This document shows, piece after piece, positions 48,663-58,893 of a DNA stretch of 64,000 nucleotides (the first letter of the stretch is position 1; every line of letters begins with the position of its first letter). The notes under the pieces are model-generated. The model did no database searches. It saw only the letters and a list, made by a program, of their open reading frames with translations, and was not told the origin of the DNA. Made by a program: the position numbers and the translations under genes. Origin of the DNA: Micromonospora parathelypteridis (GTDB lineage Bacteria; Actinomycetota; Actinomycetes; Mycobacteriales; Micromonosporaceae); NCBI RefSeq assembly GCF_014201145.1, contig NZ_JACHDP010000001.1:2728001-2792000 (forward strand), read 5' to 3'.

Positions 48663-49283
48663 ATGGAAACAGTCGAGGACGTCACGCGGATGCACCTGGT
48701 GGGCGGCAACCTCGCCCTGGACTTCATCAACACCCGCACCGGTCCACCCAGCGGACCCTTGGACGACGACGTGCTCACGGGCTATCCGGAGCTGGTCGCC
48801 TGGGGCGCGTACGCGGGCGCCCTCACCGAAACAGAGGCGACAGCTTTACGCCGGCTGTCTCGCAACGATCCAGACGGCGCCCGCGCAGCCTTCTCGCGAG
48901 CGCTGGGCACCCGCGACTATCTCGACGAGGTATTCCGGCCGCTGGCCGCTGGAGGAACTCCGAGCACGCCTGCCCTGGCCCGGCTGCGGGACGACGAAGC
49001 GGACGCGCTCGGCCACGCACAACTTGAGGGCGGAAGCACGTTCACGTGGGTCTGGCGAGATGACCGCACGCTTGCCCGACCCCTACGGCCGGTGGTGCAC
49101 GCAGCGGTCCAACTACTCACCACGGGGGCGCTGGACCGAATCAAGGGATGCGGGGGCTGTCGCTTCATCTTCAGCGACGAGAGCAAGAACCGCAGTCGCC
49201 GCTGGTGCAGCATGGACGACTGCGGAACCAACGAGAAGATCCGGCGCTACGTCGCCGCCCGGCGCACTCGAGCGACGCGCTGA
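48663..49283 (+). CDS. CGNR zinc-finger regulator (CGTN variant)
   Basis: 206 residues. The N-terminal ABATE-like domain includes MHLVGGNLALDFINT. The C-terminal zinc finger is CGGCRFIFSDESKNRSRRWC followed by SMDDCGTN, so the family-naming CGNR is CGTN here. It likely binds DNA and controls the divergent MFS gene. ATG at 48663. Confidence 0.85.
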   Translation: METVEDVTRMHLVGGNLALDFINTRTGPPSGPLDDDVLTGYPELVAWGAYAGALTETEATALRRLSRNDPDGARAAFSRALGTRDYLDEVFRPLAAGGTPSTPALARLRDDEADALGHAQLEGGSTFTWVWRDDRTLARPLRPVVHAAVQLLTTGALDRIKGCGGCRFIFSDESKNRSRRWCSMDDCGTNEKIRRYVAARRTRATR

Positions 49284-49405
49284 GCGCGCTCCCGAGTCCA
49301 GGCAACGCCCATCCGCCGCCCTTCGCAATCCGAACGGCAAAGCGTCAGCGTTGCTGTCAAGCGGTCGACTCATGACAAAGCCGATCGGGAAATGCCTGGT
49401 GGATA

Positions 49406-49482
49406 TGGAGCCCCCGGCCGGGATCGAACCGGCGACATCTCGCTTACAAGGCGAGTGCTCTGGCCAGCTGAGCTACAGGGGC
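49406..49482 (-). tRNA. tRNA-Thr (anticodon UGU)
   Basis: On the minus strand the gene starts GCCCCTGTAGCTCAG and has the anticodon arm CTCGC-CTTGTAA-GCGAG, giving anticodon TGT (Thr, codon ACA). The T arm reads GCCGG-TTCGATC-CCGGC. The acceptor GCCCCTG pairs with CGGGGGC (one U-G), followed by discriminator T and an encoded CCA (49406-49408). All cloverleaf arms form. Confidence 0.95.
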
Positions 49483-49824
49483 GTCGTGCGTCGACGTCAG
49501 CATAGCGACTGACGTCCGGATATCCCGCTCGCGAGGCCTCCCGAGCACGGGAAACGTCAACAACCCGACGCGCGCCGCCTTGACGGGATGCCGATTGATG
49601 TCTGAGCGTGCCCGAGTGCCCGGAATGAGTAGGCCGTAGTCCACCTTCGGTGCTCCCTCGCCTTGGCAGCGCGGGGAAACCCGTTTACGGTTCAGTCACA
49701 CGGACGACAAAGTCGGCGCCCTCGCGACCGACTCGCCGTCCGCTGACCGGCGCGGACACGTGCCGGTCGCTCCTTCACTCGGATCGTCCGGCACGTTCCT
49801 GCCGGTGAAAGGAAGCGCTTCACC
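49483..49824 (+). other. Non-coding region between tRNA-Thr and msiK
   Basis: 342 bp with no supportable gene. It carries the likely msiK promoter at 49663-49691 and an ~130-nt 5' leader. The 117 bp before the tRNA (49284-49400) also show nothing recognisable. Confidence 0.6.
49663..49691 (+). promoter_or_regulatory. Likely msiK promoter
   Basis: TTGGCA (49663-49668) and TACGGT (49686-49691) with a 17-bp spacer, a good match to a housekeeping-sigma promoter. The start of transcription would leave a leader of about 125 nt before the msiK ATG. Confidence 0.6.
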
Positions 49825-50916
<1,092 letters not shown>

Positions 50917-50929
50917 CGTAACGCCCAAC

Positions 50930-50967
50930 CGAAAGGGGCGGTCCGCTTCGGCGGGCCGCCCCTTTCG
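50930..50967 (+). terminator. msiK terminator
   Basis: A 17-bp stem (one G-U pair) closing a TTCG tetraloop, starting CGAAAGGGGCGG. It begins 14 bp after the msiK stop. A run of T within the 3' arm (CCCCTTTCG) precedes release. Confidence 0.85.
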
Positions 50968-51083
50968 TCGTACCGCGGCGGGTGTCTCACTCTGCGGAGC
51001 CAGCGCGAAGGTGGCTCTCCGGGGTGACTCGGCACGGCAGGCCGCGCTCGTACGGTCACGGTGACCCGAACCGAGGAGATGCC

Positions 51084-51689
51084 GTGCCAGCCGTTACCGC
51101 CAACCCCGCCAACCCCGCCGTCCAGCCGACCAGGCGTTCGCTGCCGTACCGGATGGGTCGCCTGGCCGGCCGCAGCCTCGCCTACTGCGCGACGCTGATC
51201 CCGGTCGCCCTGCTCGCACTGGTGACGGCCCCGCTGGGCGGAGCCGATGCCGTCGTCGCACGCTGGCGGTCCCTGCGTACCGGTCTGCTCGGGAAGTCAC
51301 CGACGCCCGCGCCCGCCCGGCGACCCGGCAGGCTCGCGGTGCTCGGCCACGCGCTGCTCAGCCTGCTCCTCGGTGCCCTCGCCCTGCTGCCGATCGGCGT
51401 CGGACTGCTGGTGGTGCTGCGCGGCGCGCTGTACGGCGTGGTGGTCTCCGGGCCCTACGTCGGTGCCTGGGGCGGTCCGACCCGGGGTGGGGCGTGGCTG
51501 GCGCACTTCCTCATCGGCCTGCCGTTTGCCGCCGCCGGGCTGGCCGCCCTTATCGGCATCGCGGCCATGCACCAGCGCCTGACCCGACGACTGGACGGGG
51601 AGCGAGGTTCGCGCTGGTTGATCCCGACCATGCTGCTGATGGCGCTGGCCGGTGCGCTGCTCTTCGTCGCCTGGACCCACCAGATCTAG
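51084..51689 (+). CDS. Hypothetical four-helix membrane protein
   Basis: 201 residues with about four to five hydrophobic segments, including ATLIPVALLALVTAPLGGA and a Gly-rich one around GALYGVVVSGP. Basic loops suggest the N-terminus is inside. No family recognised; it may belong to the sensor-domain-like membrane proteins of actinomycetes. GTG at 51084 after GAGGAG. Confidence 0.7.
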   Translation: MPAVTANPANPAVQPTRRSLPYRMGRLAGRSLAYCATLIPVALLALVTAPLGGADAVVARWRSLRTGLLGKSPTPAPARRPGRLAVLGHALLSLLLGALALLPIGVGLLVVLRGALYGVVVSGPYVGAWGGPTRGGAWLAHFLIGLPFAAAGLAALIGIAAMHQRLTRRLDGERGSRWLIPTMLLMALAGALLFVAWTHQI

Positions 51690-51694
51690 ACACA

Positions 51695-51734
51695 CGACGA
51701 GGCCCCTTCCCGGAGCCGGGAAGGGGCCTCGTCG
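51695..51734. terminator. Bidirectional terminator
   Basis: A perfect 19-bp stem (CGACGAGGCCCCTTCCCGG with its complement) and a minimal AG loop. It is between convergent genes ending at 51689 and 51741. Confidence 0.9.
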
Positions 51735-51740
51735 ACGTGT

Positions 51741-52889
51741 TTACAGCTCGACGGCGCGCCGGCGGGCGACCTCGGCCAGGGTGACCGCGGCAGCCACGCT
51801 GGCGTTGAGCGACTCCACCTCGGAGATCATCGGAATGCTGACGGTCAGGTCGCAGGTCTCCCCGACGAGGCGGGACAGCCCGCGCCCCTCGGAACCGACC
51901 ACCACCACCAGCGGACCAACCGCGGCCTCCAGGTCGTACAGGTCGGTGTCGCCGTCGGCGTCCAGGCCGACCACCATGAAGCCGGCGTCCCGGCAGGCCT
52001 TCAGCGACCGGGTCAGGTTGGTCACCTGCGCCACGGGCACCCGCGCGGCCGCGCCGGCACTGGTCCGCCAGGCGGTCGCGGTGATCCCGGCGGCCCTCCG
52101 CTCGGGTACGAAGACACCCTGCGCGCCGAACGCGGCAGCCGACCGGATCACGGCACCCAGGTTGCGCGGGTCGGTGACACCGTCCAGCGCGACCAGCAGC
52201 GGGGCCTGCTGCTCCAGGGCAGCGGCGACCATGTCCTCGAACGGCTGGTACGCGAATGGCGGCACCTGCAGCCCGACACCCTGGTGCAGCACCCCACCGG
52301 TCATCCGGTCCAGCTCGGCCCGGCTGATCTCCAGGTTGGCGATGCCCCGGTCGGCGGCGGTCCGGATGATCTCGTTGATCCGGTCGTCCACGTCGATGCC
52401 CTGGGCGACGTAGAGGGCCGTCGCCGGCACCTGGGCGCGCAGCGCCTCCAGCACCGGGTTACGCCCGACCAGCAGCTCCGGGGTGTCCTTGCTCGGGTTG
52501 GACTTGCGCCCCGGCGAGACCCGCGGGCCGGACCGGGCGGTGGGCTTGCCGCCCCGGCCGCCGGTGGCACCCCTACCAGCGGCGGCACCCCGGCCGCCCG
52601 GCACGCCCCGACCGCCGCCCCGACCCCAGGTGGTGTCCTTGCTGCCGGGCTGGCCGATCTTGGGGGCACGCCCCTCCTCGGCCGCCGCGCGGCGCTCCTT
52701 GTCCTGCTTCCAGGCGGTGCGCTGGGGCAGCTTCTCGGTGCCCGAGTAGCCCTTGTGCCACGGCCGCTCGTCCGCGGGCAGGGTGCGCCCCCGCCCGGCC
52801 AACGAGTCCTTGTTCTTGCCGCCGGTGCCCTTGGGGGCGCCTGCCTTCGACGTCAGTCGCCGGCCACGGCGCTGCGAGTTGCCGGCCAT
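51741..52889 (-). CDS. rlmB: 23S rRNA (guanosine-2'-O-) methyltransferase RlmB
   Basis: 382 residues. A ~130-residue Lys/Arg/Gly-rich N-terminal extension, probably RNA-binding and disordered, is followed by an L30-like substrate domain (about 133-210) and a SpoU/TrmH methyltransferase. Motif 1 is [17 protein letters not shown], motif 2 [12 protein letters not shown] and motif 3 [14 protein letters not shown], forming the knotted SAM site. It methylates the 2'-OH of G2251 (E. coli numbering). The ATG at 52889 shares one base with the cysS stop. Confidence 0.93.
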   Translation of the reverse strand: MAGNSQRRGRRLTSKAGAPKGTGGKNKDSLAGRGRTLPADERPWHKGYSGTEKLPQRTAWKQDKERRAAAEEGRAPKIGQPGSKDTTWGRGGGRGVPGGRGAAAGRGATGGRGGKPTARSGPRVSPGRKSNPSKDTPELLVGRNPVLEALRAQVPATALYVAQGIDVDDRINEIIRTAADRGIANLEISRAELDRMTGGVLHQGVGLQVPPFAYQPFEDMVAAALEQQAPLLVALDGVTDPRNLGAVIRSAAAFGAQGVFVPERRAAGITATAWRTSAGAAARVPVAQVTNLTRSLKACRDAGFMVVGLDADGDTDLYDLEAAVGPLVVVVGSEGRGLSRLVGETCDLTVSIPMISEVESLNASVAAAVTLAEVARRRAVEL

Positions 52890-54304
52890 CAGTCCTGCTC
52901 TCCAATAGTCCAACGGGGGCCCTGGGGGGTGTCCTCGACCACCACACCGGCCAGCTTGAGCTGGTCACGTACCGCGTCGGCGGCAGCCCAGTCCTTGCGG
53001 CCCCGGGCCTGCGCGCGCTGCTCCAGGGCCAGCGCGATCAGGGAGTCCACCACGGCACGCAGATCATCCGAGCGGCCGCCACCGGTCCAGGCCGGGCTGA
53101 GGGGGTCGATCCCGAGGATATCCAGCATCGCCCGCACCACGGCCAGGGTGGTGCGGACGGTCACATCGTCGCCGGTGCTCAGCGCGGTGTTGCCGTCCCG
53201 GATGTGCTGTTGCAGCACGGCCAGTGCGGCGGACGTGTTGAGGTCGTCGTTCATCGCCGCGACGAAGCCGCCAGGCAGCTCACCGACCTGCCCGACACCG
53301 ACCCGCTCGGCCGCCCGCTGCACGAAACCCTCGATCCGGCGGTACGCGGTCGCCGAGTCGCGCAGCGAATCCTCCGAGTAGTCGATCACCGAGCGGTAGT
53401 GCGCGGCGGCGTAGTAGTAACGCAGCTCCACTGGCCGCACACCGAGCGAGTCCACGTATGCCAGGTCGAGCGCGTTGCCGGCGGACTTGCCCATCTTGGC
53501 CCCGCCGATGCTGAGCAGCCCGTGGTGCACCCAGAAGCGGGCGAACGGCAACCCGGCCGCCTGGGACTGGGCGATCTCGTTCTCGTGGTGCGGGAACGTC
53601 AGGTCCAGCCCGCCGCCGTGGATGTCGAACTCCGGGCCGAGATACCGCCAGCACATCGCCGAGCACTCGATGTGCCAACCCGGGCGGCCCAGCCCCCACG
53701 GCGACGGCCAGTAGGCGTCCGCCGGCTCGTCCGGTTTGGCGCCCTTCCAGAGCGCGAAGTCGCGTGGGTCCCGCTTGCCCCGGTCGGGGGCGTCCCCGGC
53801 GGACTGCATCGCGTCCGGGGACTGACCCGACAGCGACCCGTACGCCGGCCAGGACGCCACATCGAAGTAGACGTCGCCGGAGCCGTCGGTGGCCGGGTAC
53901 GCGTGCCCGTCGGCGATCAACTTCGTGATCAGCTCGTGCATCTCCGGGATGTGTCCGGTGGCGCGCGGTTCATAGGTGGGCGGCAGCACGTTCAGTGCCC
54001 GGTAGGACTCGGCGAGGAGCAACTCGTTGGCGTACGCGATCGACCAGAACGGTCGGCCCTGCTCGCCTGCCTTGACCAGAATCTTGTCGTCGATGTCGGT
54101 CAGGTTGCGAATGAAGGTGACCTCGTAGCCGGCGGCCAGCAGCCAGCGACGCAGGACGTCGTAGTTGACGCCGGAGCGAAGGTGACCGATGTGCGGCGGC
54201 GACTGGAGTGTGAGACCACACAGGTAGACCCCCACCTTGCCGGCTTCCCGCGGGACGAAGTCCCGCACCGATCGGGTGGCAGTGTCATACAGGCGTAGCG
54301 TCAC
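52889..54304 (-). CDS. cysS: Cysteinyl-tRNA synthetase
   Basis: 471 residues, standard length. It charges tRNA-Cys. The zinc-binding Cys and HIGH motif are [18 protein letters not shown], the later zinc ligands are in HIECSAMCW and the region [12 protein letters not shown], and the KMSKS loop reads KMGKSAGN. The GTG at 54304 gives the usual MTLRLYDT start and has no strong ribosome site. It is followed by rlmB with a one-base overlap, a conserved pair in actinobacteria. Confidence 0.95.
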   Translation of the reverse strand: MTLRLYDTATRSVRDFVPREAGKVGVYLCGLTLQSPPHIGHLRSGVNYDVLRRWLLAAGYEVTFIRNLTDIDDKILVKAGEQGRPFWSIAYANELLLAESYRALNVLPPTYEPRATGHIPEMHELITKLIADGHAYPATDGSGDVYFDVASWPAYGSLSGQSPDAMQSAGDAPDRGKRDPRDFALWKGAKPDEPADAYWPSPWGLGRPGWHIECSAMCWRYLGPEFDIHGGGLDLTFPHHENEIAQSQAAGLPFARFWVHHGLLSIGGAKMGKSAGNALDLAYVDSLGVRPVELRYYYAAAHYRSVIDYSEDSLRDSATAYRRIEGFVQRAAERVGVGQVGELPGGFVAAMNDDLNTSAALAVLQQHIRDGNTALSTGDDVTVRTTLAVVRAMLDILGIDPLSPAWTGGGRSDDLRAVVDSLIALALEQRAQARGRKDWAAADAVRDQLKLAGVVVEDTPQGPRWTIGEQD

Positions 54305-54367
54305 CGTACAAGGGTAGCTGTCCGTGCCTGTCCGAGTCCGCCGGTGCCGGGTCGTACGCTGCCAGTC

Positions 54368-55132
54368 GTGGATGCGATCGCAAGCGCCGGTGAGCCGCCG
54401 GCCAGCCCCAGAACCCCCGCCGACGGGGTTACCGGGCAGGCCAACGCGGTTACCGGGCCGGGCGATGCCGTTACCGGGCAGGGCGACGCGGTCTCGGGGC
54501 GGGTCGCGGAGACGTCGCAGACCCTCGACCGGGGGTTGCGGCTGTTGCACCTGGTTGCCGATGCCCCGGCCGGTCTGACCGTCACCGAGGCCGCGAACCG
54601 GCTCGGCATCGGTCGGGCCGCCGTCTACCGGCTGGTCGGCCCGCTGACCGGGCACGGCATGCTGCGCCGCGACGGCGACGGCCGGCTGCGCCTCGGCGCC
54701 GGGCTGCTGCACCTGGCCCGACGCGCCCAGCCGTTGCTCGCCGAGGGTGCGCTGCCCGCGCTACGCCGCCTCGCCGAGCAGGCCGGCGCGACCGCGCATC
54801 TGACCGTCGTCGAGGGTGGTGAGGGCGTCGCCCTGGCCGTTGTCGAGCCGAGCTGGACGTCGTTCCACGTCGCGTACCGGGCCGGGGCACGGCACCCACT
54901 GGACCGGGGGGCGGCGGGTCGAGCCATCCTGGCTGGTCGAGCCGGAGTGGCGGAGCCGATAAGCAGCAGCGGGGAGTTGCAGGCCGGGGCGTACGGGGTG
55001 GCCGCACCGGTGCTCGGCGTGCCTGGTCTGGAAGCCAGCGTCGGCGTGGTCGCGCTCGCCCCACTGGACGTCGACACGATCGGCCCCCAGGTGTTGGCCG
55101 CCGCCGCAGCCATCACCACCGCCCTCAGCTGA
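54368..55132 (+). CDS. IclR-family transcriptional regulator
   Basis: 254 residues. An unusual N-terminal extension of ~45 residues holds the repeat AVTG(P/Q)GD, then the winged helix (about 50-115; TLDRGLRLLHLV and LGIGRAAVYRLV) and the IclR effector domain (about 125-254). It is transcribed away from cysS across 63 bp. The effector is unknown. The GTG at 54368 is used; a start after the repeats is possible, because the extension is outside the conserved family. Confidence 0.83.
   Translation: MDAIASAGEPPASPRTPADGVTGQANAVTGPGDAVTGQGDAVSGRVAETSQTLDRGLRLLHLVADAPAGLTVTEAANRLGIGRAAVYRLVGPLTGHGMLRRDGDGRLRLGAGLLHLARRAQPLLAEGALPALRRLAEQAGATAHLTVVEGGEGVALAVVEPSWTSFHVAYRAGARHPLDRGAAGRAILAGRAGVAEPISSSGELQAGAYGVAAPVLGVPGLEASVGVVALAPLDVDTIGPQVLAAAAAITTALS
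54427..54489 (+). repeat. Three tandem 21-bp units in IclR N-terminus
   Basis: Units at 54427-54447, 54448-54468 and 54469-54489 each include GGTTACCGGGC or a close variant; a fourth, decayed unit follows. They encode the seven-residue repeat AVTGxGD. Confidence 0.8.
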
Positions 55133-55166
55133 CCCCAGCACAGCCCAACCTCGGCGCGCTGCGGCT

Positions 55167-55241
55167 TGATCAAAACCAGATCGCCGATGTTGCGGCATCC
55201 TTGCCGATCGATAGCGCCATATCGCCGACATGGTGATGATC
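55167..55241. repeat. Dispersed palindromic repeat, copy D
   Basis: TGATCAAAACCAG, then ATCGCCGATGTTGCGGCAT, loop, and a mirrored right arm ending GATGATC. The most diverged of the six. It is 118 bp before the AbiEi/DUF559-like gene. Confidence 0.75.
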
Positions 55242-55359
55242 TCGCCGTATAGCACTCTGATTCGGCGGCTGGAGGTCATCCACAGGCACGCGCCGAGTGC
55301 CCTCCGGGCGCTGTCCACAGGGGTATCGGCCGCCACACCGAGCGTCCGAGTCTGGTCGC

Positions 55360-56322
55360 ATGCCTCCTCACCCCCACCGACCTCCTGCCCTGGCCTGGCA
55401 GGTCTTTCGCGGTTCCGACGTGATCCGAAGAGGCCTGGTCACCAGACATCAGCTACGCGGATCGTCCTGGGTCCGCCTTCGCCACGACGTGTACGCCGAC
55501 GCCCGCCTCGATCGTGACCACGAGCTTGCCTGCCACGCCGCGATGTTGCGGCTGCCGCCCGGAGCAATGATCGCTGGGCCTTCGGCGGCCTACCTGCACG
55601 GCATCGAGCATGCCGCCGGCTTCGACGATGACGTGCACGTTCTGGTGCCGAGGGTCGGCCGCGTCGACTCGCAACGCGGCCTGCGCGTGCACCTGGCCGG
55701 AGCCGACACCCCTGCCACCCCGACCAATGGTGTGGTTGCCGACGCGCAGCCATCCACCTCGATCACGGCTCAACTGGGCGCGCCGACCAAGCCCTCACTC
55801 CGCCGAACGGATCCGTCTGCGGCGGCGTGGGAGGCAGCAGCCTGGTTGGATCCGCTGCGGGCCGTCGCGATCGTCGACTCGCTGCTCGCGAGCGGCTTGA
55901 CCACCCGGGCGGCCCTGACCGCCGTCCGCACCGCCAACGCGGACCGGCCGGGTGGCCGACGGGCGTGCTGGATCTTCGATCTGGCCGATCCGGGCGCGCA
56001 ATCGCCGCCCGAGTCGCAGCTACGGGTACGTCTGGTGCTGGGCGGGATACCCCGGCCGGTTGCCCAACACCCGATCCAGTTGGCCGGTGGGCTCGTGCTC
56101 CACCCCGATCTGGCCTGGCCCGAGTTTCGGGTGGCCGTGGAGTACGACGGCCGATGGCACGCCGACCCCGAGCAACTGCACCGAGACCGTCGACGACTCA
56201 ACCTCCTCGTCGGTGCGGGCTGGTTGGTGTTGCACGTGACCAGCCGACGGCTGCAGAACGACTTCCCGGCCGTGCTGAGCGAGGTCCGGTCGGCCCTGAT
56301 CTCTCGCGGCTGGCGCCGTTGA
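55360..56322 (+). CDS. AbiEi/DUF559-like protein
   Basis: 320 residues. The N-terminal half resembles type IV toxin-antitoxin AbiEi antitoxins (WQVFRGSDVIRRGLVTRHQL, then LRHDVYAD), a winged-helix region. The C-terminus has a DUF559/Vsr-like nuclease fold: PDLAWPEFRVAVEYDG, then HRDRRRLNLLVGAGWLVLHV, with Asp and Glu in the PD-(D/E)xK positions. The actual target is unknown. Repeat copies D and E flank it on both sides (the gene stop is 13 bp before copy E). ATG at 55360. Confidence 0.8.
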   Translation: MPPHPHRPPALAWQVFRGSDVIRRGLVTRHQLRGSSWVRLRHDVYADARLDRDHELACHAAMLRLPPGAMIAGPSAAYLHGIEHAAGFDDDVHVLVPRVGRVDSQRGLRVHLAGADTPATPTNGVVADAQPSTSITAQLGAPTKPSLRRTDPSAAAWEAAAWLDPLRAVAIVDSLLASGLTTRAALTAVRTANADRPGGRRACWIFDLADPGAQSPPESQLRVRLVLGGIPRPVAQHPIQLAGGLVLHPDLAWPEFRVAVEYDGRWHADPEQLHRDRRRLNLLVGAGWLVLHVTSRRLQNDFPAVLSEVRSALISRGWRR

Positions 56323-56335
56323 TCACCACCAACCC

Positions 56336-56411
56336 TGATCGACTCCAGCTCGCCGACCTGGGGGCATCCGACGAACCCGAAACCGCCACATCGGCGACCT
56401 GAAGTCGATCA
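56336..56411. repeat. Dispersed palindromic repeat, copy E
   Basis: TGATCGACTCCAG on the left, then CTCGCCGACCTGGGGGCAT; the right arm is ACCGCCACATCGGCGACCT, ending GAAGTCGATCA. It starts 13 bp after the stop of the DUF559-like gene. Confidence 0.85.
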
Positions 56412-56486
56412 AGACCGCGCCCACCACAAGACCGTGCCCACCACAAGACCGCGCCCGCCGCGAGGTCGGGCTGCGGGGGCGGTGCG

Positions 56487-57194
56487 CTACGACAGCGTCG
56501 GCAGGTCGGCTCGCAACGCCCCCAGGTCGGCGAGGGCGGTCGGCAGATCGGCCATTGTCGACACCTCCGCATCGGGCGTGCACCCACCCGGACGAGGCAA
56601 CCCGTGCCGATTCAGCCACACCGACCGCAGGCCGGCCCGCTGAGGTGCCACCACGTCGTGCTCCCACGAGTCACCGACGTACACGATCTGCCCGGCCGAC
56701 ACCCCGGCCACCGCGACCACTGCCGCGTAGAAATCCGGGGCCGGTTTCTTGGGCAGGCCGTTCTCGTGGGCGTACACCTCGAAGGCGAACTCGCCGGCGA
56801 GCCCGCACCGTTCGGCACGGCTGTTGCCGTTGGTCGCGAAGCCGAGGGTGTACCGGGAGCGCAGCGCGGCCAGCGCCGGTGGCACATCCGCAAACGGTCT
56901 GGTGAGGGCGAAGCGGCGGGCGAAGAAGAGGGCGGCGAGTTCGTCCAGGTGGTCCTCCAGCCCGGCGCGAGCCAGCGACCGGGTCAGCGCGGCGCGGCGG
57001 ATCTCGGCAACCGGAGCGGCGTTCAACTCGCCGAAGACCGCGTCCCAGTCCGAATCCAGCTCGGCGAGCGTCACCCGGGCCGCTGCCGGGGTGCGCCGCC
57101 GCATCTCGTCGAGGACGGCCACCAGTCCGCCGGTCACCGCCGGACGCAGATCCAGCAGGGTTTCGTCGGCGTCGAACACCACGGTGGTCAGCAC
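56487..57194 (-). CDS. HAD-superfamily hydrolase
   Basis: 235 residues. Motif I is VVFDADETLLD, in which the usual DxD is DAD, with nucleophile Asp followed by the acid Asp. The cap of about 80 residues, motif II TNGN (ATNG), motif III Lys in KKPAPDF and motif IV GDSWEHDV follow. A phosphatase of the haloacid-dehalogenase type acting on an unknown small phosphate. The GTG at 57194 is used, with GTG at 57203 possible. Confidence 0.88.
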   Translation of the reverse strand: MLTTVVFDADETLLDLRPAVTGGLVAVLDEMRRRTPAAARVTLAELDSDWDAVFGELNAAPVAEIRRAALTRSLARAGLEDHLDELAALFFARRFALTRPFADVPPALAALRSRYTLGFATNGNSRAERCGLAGEFAFEVYAHENGLPKKPAPDFYAAVVAVAGVSAGQIVYVGDSWEHDVVAPQRAGLRSVWLNRHGLPRPGGCTPDAEVSTMADLPTALADLGALRADLPTLS

Positions 57195-57296
57195 GATGCC
57201 CACTGTCTCATCGACCGTCGCGCGCCGGCACATCGACCATCGGGCACCAGCTCACCGACCCGTCGCGCGCCCGCACGTAGCCCGAGAAGCACCGGG

Positions 57297-58262
57297 TCAC
57301 CGACCGTCGAGCACCAGCGCGGGCTCGGGCGAGACCGGCGCGGACGTCGACGGGGTCCCGCGCAGTTCGTCGAGGCGTACCAGTGCGACCCCGGCGACGA
57401 TCAGCGCGCCGCCGAACAGCTGCCAGCCGGTGGGCAGTTCGTTCAGGAACAGCCAGGCGATCAGCACCGCGAAGACCACCTCGGTCAGCCCGACGAACGA
57501 CGACAGCCGTGGGCCGAGGATCCGGGTGCCGGCGATACCGGCCAGGTACGCGATGACGGCGGCCACCAGTGCGAGCCCGGCGATGGGCAACAGCCAGGTG
57601 GTGGACTGTCCGGCGAAGGTGACCTCGCCGAAGGTGGCGTGCAGCGGCAGCAGACCGGTCAGCCCGACGAGGAGCAGCACGGCTGCGCCGACGGCCATTC
57701 CCCCGCTGGCCATGGCGACCGAGGGCAGCTTGGGATCGACCCGGCCGGCGAGCACGAAGTAGCCGGCCAGGCCGAATGCCGCGCCCAGCCCCCAGAGCAC
57801 GCCCACCGGGTGGAAGTCGGTGGTCCCGGCGAGGTCCAGCACGAACGTGAGCCCGGCCAGGGCGGCCACCGATCCGGCCACGGTGAGCCGGCGGGGGCGC
57901 TGCCCGTGCCGCAGCCACATCCAGCCCACGACGAGGATGATGCCCAGGTACTCCAGCAGCAGCGCGACACCGACCGGCAGGTAGCGCACCGCGTTGAAGA
58001 AGCAGACCTGGGCCAGCGCCACCCCGAGGAGCCCGAACAGCCCGATGGCCGTTGCGTTGCTCCGCAGCACCTGCCTCTTTCCCCGCAGCGACAGCAGGGC
58101 GGGGATCGCCAGCACCAGGGCGGCGATGCCGACCCGGGCGATCACCGCGGCCTCCGCCGACCAGCCCGCATCGATGAGCGATCGTGCGAAGGTGCCCGAG
58201 GTGGCGAAGGTGACTGCGGAGAGCAGCGCCAACGCGGCGCCGGCGGCAGGTCGTGAGTGCAT
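57297..58262 (-). CDS. EamA-family transporter (DMT superfamily)
   Basis: 321 residues with ten hydrophobic segments and two EamA repeats (the first ending near VVGWMWLRHGQRP). Probably an exporter. Different in sequence from the DMT protein at 1859. The ATG at 58262 has GAGGAG ahead. Divergent from a CGNR regulator with 85 bp between. Confidence 0.88.
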   Translation of the reverse strand: MHSRPAAGAALALLSAVTFATSGTFARSLIDAGWSAEAAVIARVGIAALVLAIPALLSLRGKRQVLRSNATAIGLFGLLGVALAQVCFFNAVRYLPVGVALLLEYLGIILVVGWMWLRHGQRPRRLTVAGSVAALAGLTFVLDLAGTTDFHPVGVLWGLGAAFGLAGYFVLAGRVDPKLPSVAMASGGMAVGAAVLLLVGLTGLLPLHATFGEVTFAGQSTTWLLPIAGLALVAAVIAYLAGIAGTRILGPRLSSFVGLTEVVFAVLIAWLFLNELPTGWQLFGGALIVAGVALVRLDELRGTPSTSAPVSPEPALVLDGR

Positions 58263-58347
58263 GTCGCGCTCCTCGGGATGGCACCGTGTCATTAGCAAAC
58301 TATCCTTGTACCGATGACGCTAGGCGGCCCCTGTGACAGGAGTCAAG

Positions 58348-58893
58348 TTGCTATTCGCTCATGACACCGAATGTTCGCTGATCGCCGCCGCCGCGCTGGT
58401 CAACACCGCGGGACGGGACGGCGAGTTGCTGCCCGACATCGCGGCGTTGGACGCGTTCTTCGTCCGACGCGGCTACAGCGGGCGGCACGAGCAGACCGAG
58501 GCCGAGTTGCGCGCCGTCCGGGAGCTGCGGCCCCAACTGCGCCGCATCTGGTATTCCGAGCCGCCCGAGATCGTCGCGCTGGTCAACGGTCTGCTGCTCG
58601 AACACCGGGCGCTGCCCCAGCTCATCGAGCACGACGGAGAGCCGTACCACCTGCATGCCGTACCTCGCGACGCGCCGTTGGCCACTCGGATCGCGGTGGA
58701 GGCGGCCATGGCCATGGCCGACCTGGTCCGTGCACGTGAGTTGAGCCGGCTGCGGATCTGCGAGTACCCGGACTGCGACAACGTGCTCGTCGACCTGTCC
58801 CGGAACCGGTCCCGGCGGTTCTGCGAGGCCGGTTGCGGCAACCGCGCCGCCGTGACCGCCTACCGCGCCCGTCGGGCGGCCGGCCGCTCCTGA
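58348..58893 (+). CDS. CGNR zinc-finger regulator
   Basis: 181 residues from TTG at 58348, chosen because CAGGAG is six bases upstream and the product then begins LLFAHDTECSL, the normal ABATE-domain start. The zinc finger is canonical: CEYPDC, then LSRNRSRRFCEAGCGNR. Likely repressor or activator of the divergent EamA exporter. Its end overlaps the convergent GNAT gene by 34 bases. Confidence 0.87.
   Translation: MLFAHDTECSLIAAAALVNTAGRDGELLPDIAALDAFFVRRGYSGRHEQTEAELRAVRELRPQLRRIWYSEPPEIVALVNGLLLEHRALPQLIEHDGEPYHLHAVPRDAPLATRIAVEAAMAMADLVRARELSRLRICEYPDCDNVLVDLSRNRSRRFCEAGCGNRAAVTAYRARRAAGRS

Noticed and set aside
49444..49644. A 66-codon frame across the tRNA-Thr gene
   Set aside because: It reads through the tRNA sequence itself and encodes a typical spurious tRNA-derived peptide.
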